This document shows, piece after piece, positions 7,082 through 9,804 of a stretch of 9,804 bases of DNA. This DNA comes from an uncultured Litorilinea sp. Its GTDB lineage: Bacteria > Chloroflexota > Anaerolineae > Caldilineales > Caldilineaceae. The position numbers and the translations under genes are program-made. The notes under the pieces were generated by a model. It was given only the letters and a program-made list of their open reading frames with translations, had not been told where the DNA came from and searched no databases. Position 1 is the first letter of the stretch, and every line of letters begins with the position of its first letter. The stretch is taken from positions 1 to 9,804 of the forward strand of contig CAMPHP010000068.1 of assembly GCA_946885925.1 (NCBI GenBank). The letters run 5' to 3'.

Positions 7082-8041
7082 TTAGGCGTACTCTTCGTTG
7101 GCACGTGATGTACGCAAGATGAGAGTGATGAGCAGAAAGTTGACGACAGCAATAAAGACGGATAGTGCCGCGGCTAAGCCAAAATCGAGCTTGGAAAAAC
7201 CGATGGAGTAGAGCAAGTAACTAAGCACCTCCGTCGAGGTTCCGGGACCGCCACCCGTGAGGCTAAAGACCATGCCAACACCATTGATACCTCCCAGTAC
7301 CAAATTAAAGAGCGCAACCGTGAGCATGGGTCTGATGAGGGGGAGCGTGATACGGCGGAGAGTCTGCCAGCCACTGGCCCCATCAATGGCAGCACTGTCA
7401 AGAACTTCGCTCGAAACTGTCTGCAATGCGGCCAAGAGCAGCAGCGTGATGAAAGGCAGAATCTTCCAGGCTGCCGCAATCGTTAAAAAGATGAGGGCGG
7501 GGGCTGGGGGAAAGGGGATGTTAGGCGCAATTTGGTCGCGTGCGGTAGTGGTCAAGATGGAAATGCCGTTCGGTTCGCCAAAGAGCTTGGGATTGGCGAA
7601 GAAGGGCGATAGCTGACCATAGTCCGGCACGACAAAGAGCCGCCAGACAACCCCCGCAATGACGTCAGAGATGATCCACGGAATAAAGATCAGGGTAATG
7701 TAGAGCGGCGTGAGCTTGACGCGCTGTTTGAGGAGCAGAGCAAATGTCAGCGCGAGGGTCATGGCAAGAAAGGCATAACCAACGAGAAAGATCGTCGTGT
7801 GGACAAGGCTTTGTACAAAGGAGGGTGTGCTAAAAAGACGCTCGAAATTTTGTAGGCCTACAAATAGCTGGCGACCTGTACCCATCTCATTGCGGAGTGT
7901 GCTGAGATAAAAGGTGTAGAGTGAGGGATAGAGTTGGATCGCTCCGATCAGGAGAATGCTGGGCAAGAGCAGCCATAGAGGCAGCGTATCTGCCCAGCTA
8001 CGACGATGCGAACGGCGCTGGGTAGGCTTATGGCTAATCAT
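7082..8041 (-). CDS. Carbohydrate ABC transporter permease, MalF-like (CUT1)
   Basis: 319 residues, the other membrane subunit of the importer. A basic N-terminal tail (RRSHRRS) precedes helix 1 (about 20-45). Further helices lie near 82-105, 113-135, 182-207, 240-260 and 287-308. The EAA loop is LDSAAIDGASGWQTLRRI (214-231), where serine takes the place of the usual glutamate but A-A and D-G-A are kept. The motif LTGGGPGTSTEVLSYLLY (261-278) is diagnostic of MalF/UgpA/LacF-type permeases. An external loop at about 140-180 is somewhat long. The start is the only ATG near the end of the frame; no good Shine-Dalgarno sequence lies in the 18-bp gap after the binding-protein stop, so translation may be coupled to that gene. 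This gene order (binding protein, F-type, G-type) is standard for CUT1 operons. Confidence 0.95.
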   Translation of the reverse strand: MISHKPTQRRSHRRSWADTLPLWLLLPSILLIGAIQLYPSLYTFYLSTLRNEMGTGRQLFVGLQNFERLFSTPSFVQSLVHTTIFLVGYAFLAMTLALTFALLLKQRVKLTPLYITLIFIPWIISDVIAGVVWRLFVVPDYGQLSPFFANPKLFGEPNGISILTTTARDQIAPNIPFPPAPALIFLTIAAAWKILPFITLLLLAALQTVSSEVLDSAAIDGASGWQTLRRITLPLIRPMLTVALFNLVLGGINGVGMVFSLTGGGPGTSTEVLSYLLYSIGFSKLDFGLAAALSVFIAVVNFLLITLILRTSRANEEYA

Positions 8042-8059
8042 ACGCGAGTTATTATCATC

Positions 8060-9460
8060 TTATGGGAGATTATTGTACTGCTCTTCGGCTGCGGTTAGGG
8101 CTGCGGCAATATCGGCCTCTGGGTTGCCCTTGATCAGGTCAAAGATCGTGGTGCTGATAATTGTCTTCGCTTCGGGGATGCGGAGCAGCGAACCATACCA
8201 GGGGCGGCAGGCACTGGCAGCCACGGCTTCTAAACCTTGTTGGAAGACGGGCTTTTGGAATGCTTCATCCTGGCGGAGGCTCTCGGCAACAGGTACGCCA
8301 CCTCCAGCATTCAAAATCCATTCAACGGCATTGGCAGGGTCCATGATCCAATTGATGTATGCATAGGCTCCTTCAACATTCTTGGCTCCATTGGGCACAA
8401 CAAAGCCAAAGACATCGTTGTTACAGCCGGGGAGCATCCCTTCTGGTGCTACAAAAGGAGAGATCGCAATATCCCCCGCGGCGACTGCATCTTCCATGTC
8501 CTGGGCGCTAGCCGTGTTGTATTCGGTACCATCCGGGGCAGTCAGTGGGTTTAGATAGAGATAGGCGACATAATGACCTGTAGGGAATGCACCTGCCTCG
8601 GCGCTTTTGAAAGCAGCCTCTTCTTCAAAGCTGCCGACAAAGACTGCTTCAGGTGAGTAGCCATTGCTGACAATCTGGCGCATAAACTCAATTGCCGCGA
8701 TATTTTCCGGCGTGTTGAGTTGCATATTGCCCTGACCGTCGTCATAGCCACCACCAAAGGAACTGAGCACATGGAAGAAATAGCGTCCCGCCGCTTCGCC
8801 TTCAAAGCCAGTAGAGCCCCAGTAAGTCAGCGCATACTTGCCTTCGCTCTTTAATTCTTCGGCGCGTGCCAGAAGATCCTCTGGTGTGGTGGGGAAGCCG
8901 TCGGGATAGAGATCGGTCCAATAGAAGACTACAGAGGAGGATTCAGAGACGGGCACACAATAGATTTTGCCGTCTGCCCCTTTGCAAGCCTCAATGGCCG
9001 CGGGGTCAAGATCCTCATACCAAGCTGCGTTGGTGACAAATTCAGTCAGATCTTGCACGGTGTTGTTGTTGATAAAGGTGGGCAGGTCGCTCGCTACCGT
9101 GCGCATGACATCGGGAATGTCCCCATTGTTTTGCACAGCAGCTACTAAGTCTAGGACCAGATTGTAATCACGCGGCACATTTACCCATTCATATTGCCCC
9201 TCGAACTCCTCATTAAATTGTGGGATGGCACGAGCTAGATAGAAGTTGCCCACGCGTTCGTTGGCCTGGGGATCGGTATTATCCTGATCATAGTAATACC
9301 AGGTAACAACCTGGGTCTCTTCTGTTACAGTTGTGTCACCTGTTTGGGCTGGAGATGTGGCTGCGCTGTCAGAGGGGGTAGCGGGAGCGGTACATGCTGC
9401 CAAAAGAAAAATCGCAAAAGAGGTTGCGAGGGTCGCTAGCCAGTGTCTATGGGGCCGCAT
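8060..9460 (-). CDS. ABC sugar-binding lipoprotein (solute-binding protein family 1, CUT1)
   Basis: 466 residues. The N-terminus is a lipoprotein signal: basic MRPHRHW, a hydrophobic core and a lipobox LAAC with Cys23 as lipidation site, followed by a Ser/Thr/Ala/Pro linker to about residue 48. The mature domain begins VVTWYYYDQD and shows the extracellular family 1 binding-protein pattern: FNEEFEGQYEW (82-92), GDIPDVM (113-119), a G-KIYCVPVS strand (164-172), VVFYWTDLYPDGFPTTPEDL (177-196), and AYAYINWIMDPANAVEWI (365-382). It would capture an extracellular sugar or oligosaccharide and hand it to the two permeases. Trp and Tyr are frequent, as expected for a carbohydrate-stacking cleft. Cysteines 159 and 168 are close enough to pair, as perhaps are 346 and 418. 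The start is secure, with AGGAGG 7 nt upstream. It is the first gene of a three-gene operon. The sugar ligand cannot be named from sequence alone. Confidence 0.95.
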   Translation of the reverse strand: MRPHRHWLATLATSFAIFLLAACTAPATPSDSAATSPAQTGDTTVTEETQVVTWYYYDQDNTDPQANERVGNFYLARAIPQFNEEFEGQYEWVNVPRDYNLVLDLVAAVQNNGDIPDVMRTVASDLPTFINNNTVQDLTEFVTNAAWYEDLDPAAIEACKGADGKIYCVPVSESSSVVFYWTDLYPDGFPTTPEDLLARAEELKSEGKYALTYWGSTGFEGEAAGRYFFHVLSSFGGGYDDGQGNMQLNTPENIAAIEFMRQIVSNGYSPEAVFVGSFEEEAAFKSAEAGAFPTGHYVAYLYLNPLTAPDGTEYNTASAQDMEDAVAAGDIAISPFVAPEGMLPGCNNDVFGFVVPNGAKNVEGAYAYINWIMDPANAVEWILNAGGGVPVAESLRQDEAFQKPVFQQGLEAVAASACRPWYGSLLRIPEAKTIISTTIFDLIKGNPEADIAAALTAAEEQYNNLP

Positions 9461-9467
9461 AGGGATG

Positions 9468-9473
9468 CCTCCT
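9468..9473 (-). promoter_or_regulatory. Consensus ribosome-binding site of the binding-protein gene
   Basis: Read on the minus strand this is AGGAGG, a full Shine-Dalgarno match, 7 nt before the ATG (9460). It fixes the start and suggests the binding protein is translated much more strongly than the two permeases, the usual stoichiometry for these importers. Confidence 0.85.
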
Positions 9474-9536
9474 GTGTCGAAATGTACGCATCATAGGCTA
9501 ACAGTGATCTGCGAATGGTATGAGATTGTGGAGTTA

Positions 9537-9551
9537 AACGCGTAAAGCGTT
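9537..9551. promoter_or_regulatory. Inverted repeat upstream of the ABC operon, operator-like
   Basis: AACGC (9537-9541), 5 bp, GCGTT (9547-9551). It lies 77-91 bp upstream of the binding-protein start codon. Sugar importers are commonly controlled by LacI- or GntR-type repressors that bind short palindromes in this position, but the arms are only 5 bp and the assignment is a guess. Confidence 0.25.
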
Positions 9552-9598
9552 GGGCGGGCCATGTGGTGGGAGATAGCGGCTCGCCTGTATGTATCGCT

Positions 9599-9627
9599 AC
9601 TATACTCCATTTGGAGCAAAATAGAAA
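9599..9627 (-). promoter_or_regulatory. Possible promoter of the ABC operon with palindrome in the spacer
   Basis: On the minus strand a -10-like TATAGT (9604-9599) has only a poor -35 17 bp upstream (TTTCTA, 9627-9622). The spacer contains a palindrome, CTCCA-TT-TGGAG (9605-9616), at a position where a bound protein would affect polymerase. A second -10-like box, TATGAT (9495-9490), lies nearer the gene but has no recognisable -35. The real promoter may be activator-dependent or use another sigma factor. Confidence 0.3.
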
Positions 9628-9682
9628 GATATACTGGCGGGCAGACTAGCAAGTAGCAGGGGCAAGGCTTTTGTGGGAAAGC

Positions 9683-9720
9683 GCAGGGCCGGCGGTTAAA
9701 GCCTCCGGCAAGAAGAAAAA
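9683..9720 (-). repeat. Palindromic repeat copy B
   Basis: Read on the minus strand, a T-rich run (9720-9710) leads into GCCGGAGG (9709-9702), a 6-nt loop and CCGCCGGC (9695-9688), then CCTGC. The stem is 8 bp with one mismatch. This matches copy A (about 5991-6028, plus) through the pyrimidine run, both arms and the CTGC just beyond, with one gap and a few substitutions. The T-run is shared with the adjacent terminator. Confidence 0.65.
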
Positions 9721-9737
9721 GCCCCCTCGTGGGGGCT
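9711..9737 (-). terminator. Intrinsic terminator for a minus-strand gene to the right
   Basis: AGCCCCC (9720-9726) pairs with GGGGGCT (9731-9737) around a 4-nt loop: a 7-bp GC-rich stem followed on the minus strand by TTTTTCTTCTT. On the plus strand no T-run follows, so it acts on transcripts arriving from the right. It separates the ABC operon from an upstream co-directional gene whose body lies beyond the window. Confidence 0.82.
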
Positions 9738-9738
9738 G

Positions 9739-9760
9739 CAATACATCGTCAATACATCGT
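9739..9760. repeat. 11-bp tandem duplication
   Basis: CAATACATCGT is present twice in direct succession (9739-9749 and 9750-9760). It sits just upstream, in the minus-strand sense, of the terminator stem. It is probably a slippage duplication in untranslated sequence. Confidence 0.85.
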
Positions 9761-9774
9761 CTAGCGTTCTCTTA

Positions 9775-9804
9775 TCAAGCGCTCTCAGCAGACTGCGAAT
9801 CTAA
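9775..9804 (-). CDS. Possible C-terminal end of a gene entering from the right
   Basis: On the minus strand one frame is open from the window edge to TGA at 9777-9775, encoding LDSQSAESA, and the strong terminator lies about 40 bp further on. That layout fits the end of a gene. Another frame ends even earlier (TGA at 9789-9787) and cannot be excluded. Too little is visible to name a product. Confidence 0.25.
   Translation of the reverse strand, partial: LDSQSAESA

Larger units (their letters stand above)
9474..9804. other. 331-bp region without a complete gene
   Basis: This is the stretch upstream of the ABC operon. It holds two inverted repeats and weak promoter candidates for the operon, copy B of the palindromic repeat, a minus-strand intrinsic terminator, an 11-bp tandem duplication and perhaps the end of a minus-strand gene. 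A short plus-strand frame running into it from the binding-protein gene is a shadow. No RNA gene or regulator gene was seen. Confidence 0.6.

Noticed and set aside
7956..8366. Plus-strand frame of 136 codons opposite the ABC genes
   Set aside because: It crosses the end of the binding-protein gene and the start of the permease gene, both strongly supported by domain motifs, and has no recognisable domain itself.

Overview
The window looks like chromosomal DNA of a free-living bacterium of moderate GC, most plausibly a member of the Chloroflexota (Anaerolineae/Caldilineae-like). This is inference, resting on a glutaminyl-tRNA synthetase fused to a C-terminal YqeY (GatB-type) domain, a CUT1 sugar importer whose lipoprotein has a Ser/Thr/Ala/Pro-rich linker, and an exported protein with a Thr/Pro-rich stalk. 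A Deinococcus-like origin is not excluded by the GlnRS alone. No RNA gene, CRISPR array, phage gene or transposase was seen.

Plus-strand half. Bases 1-1490 hold two overlapping genes (GTGA overlap): the 3' part of an unrecognised protein that enters from the left edge, and an exported, C-terminally membrane-anchored protein with an internal sequence duplication and a Thr/Pro stalk. Next comes a 204-bp spacer with a good sigma70-type promoter inside a long inverted repeat. It leads into glnS (1695-4136), encoding the GlnRS-YqeY fusion. A 197-bp spacer with a near-consensus promoter (TTGACA-N17-TACAAT) precedes a soluble hybrid histidine kinase (4334-5989). The kinase has a degenerate N-terminal receiver, HisKA and HATPase domains, and a C-terminal receiver.

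Minus-strand half. The kinase converges on a three-gene operon read right to left: lipoprotein substrate-binding protein (9460-8060), MalF-like permease (8041-7082), MalG-like permease (7032-6043). Together these form a CUT1-type carbohydrate importer without an ATPase in the window, presumably served by a shared MalK/MsmK-type ATPase encoded elsewhere. The sugar cannot be deduced.

Right end. Bases 9474-9804 hold no complete gene. They contain the upstream region of the ABC operon, a palindromic repeat, a strong minus-strand intrinsic terminator, an 11-bp tandem duplication, and possibly the last codons of a minus-strand gene lying beyond the window.

The most unexpected non-coding signal is a 36-38-bp palindromic element present twice: between the convergent kinase and permease genes (about 5991-6028, plus) and beside the right-end terminator (9683-9720, minus). 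The pair brackets the whole ABC operon in inverted orientation. No clearly new multi-gene system is evident. The uncharacterised surface-protein pair at the left edge is the best candidate for undescribed biology.
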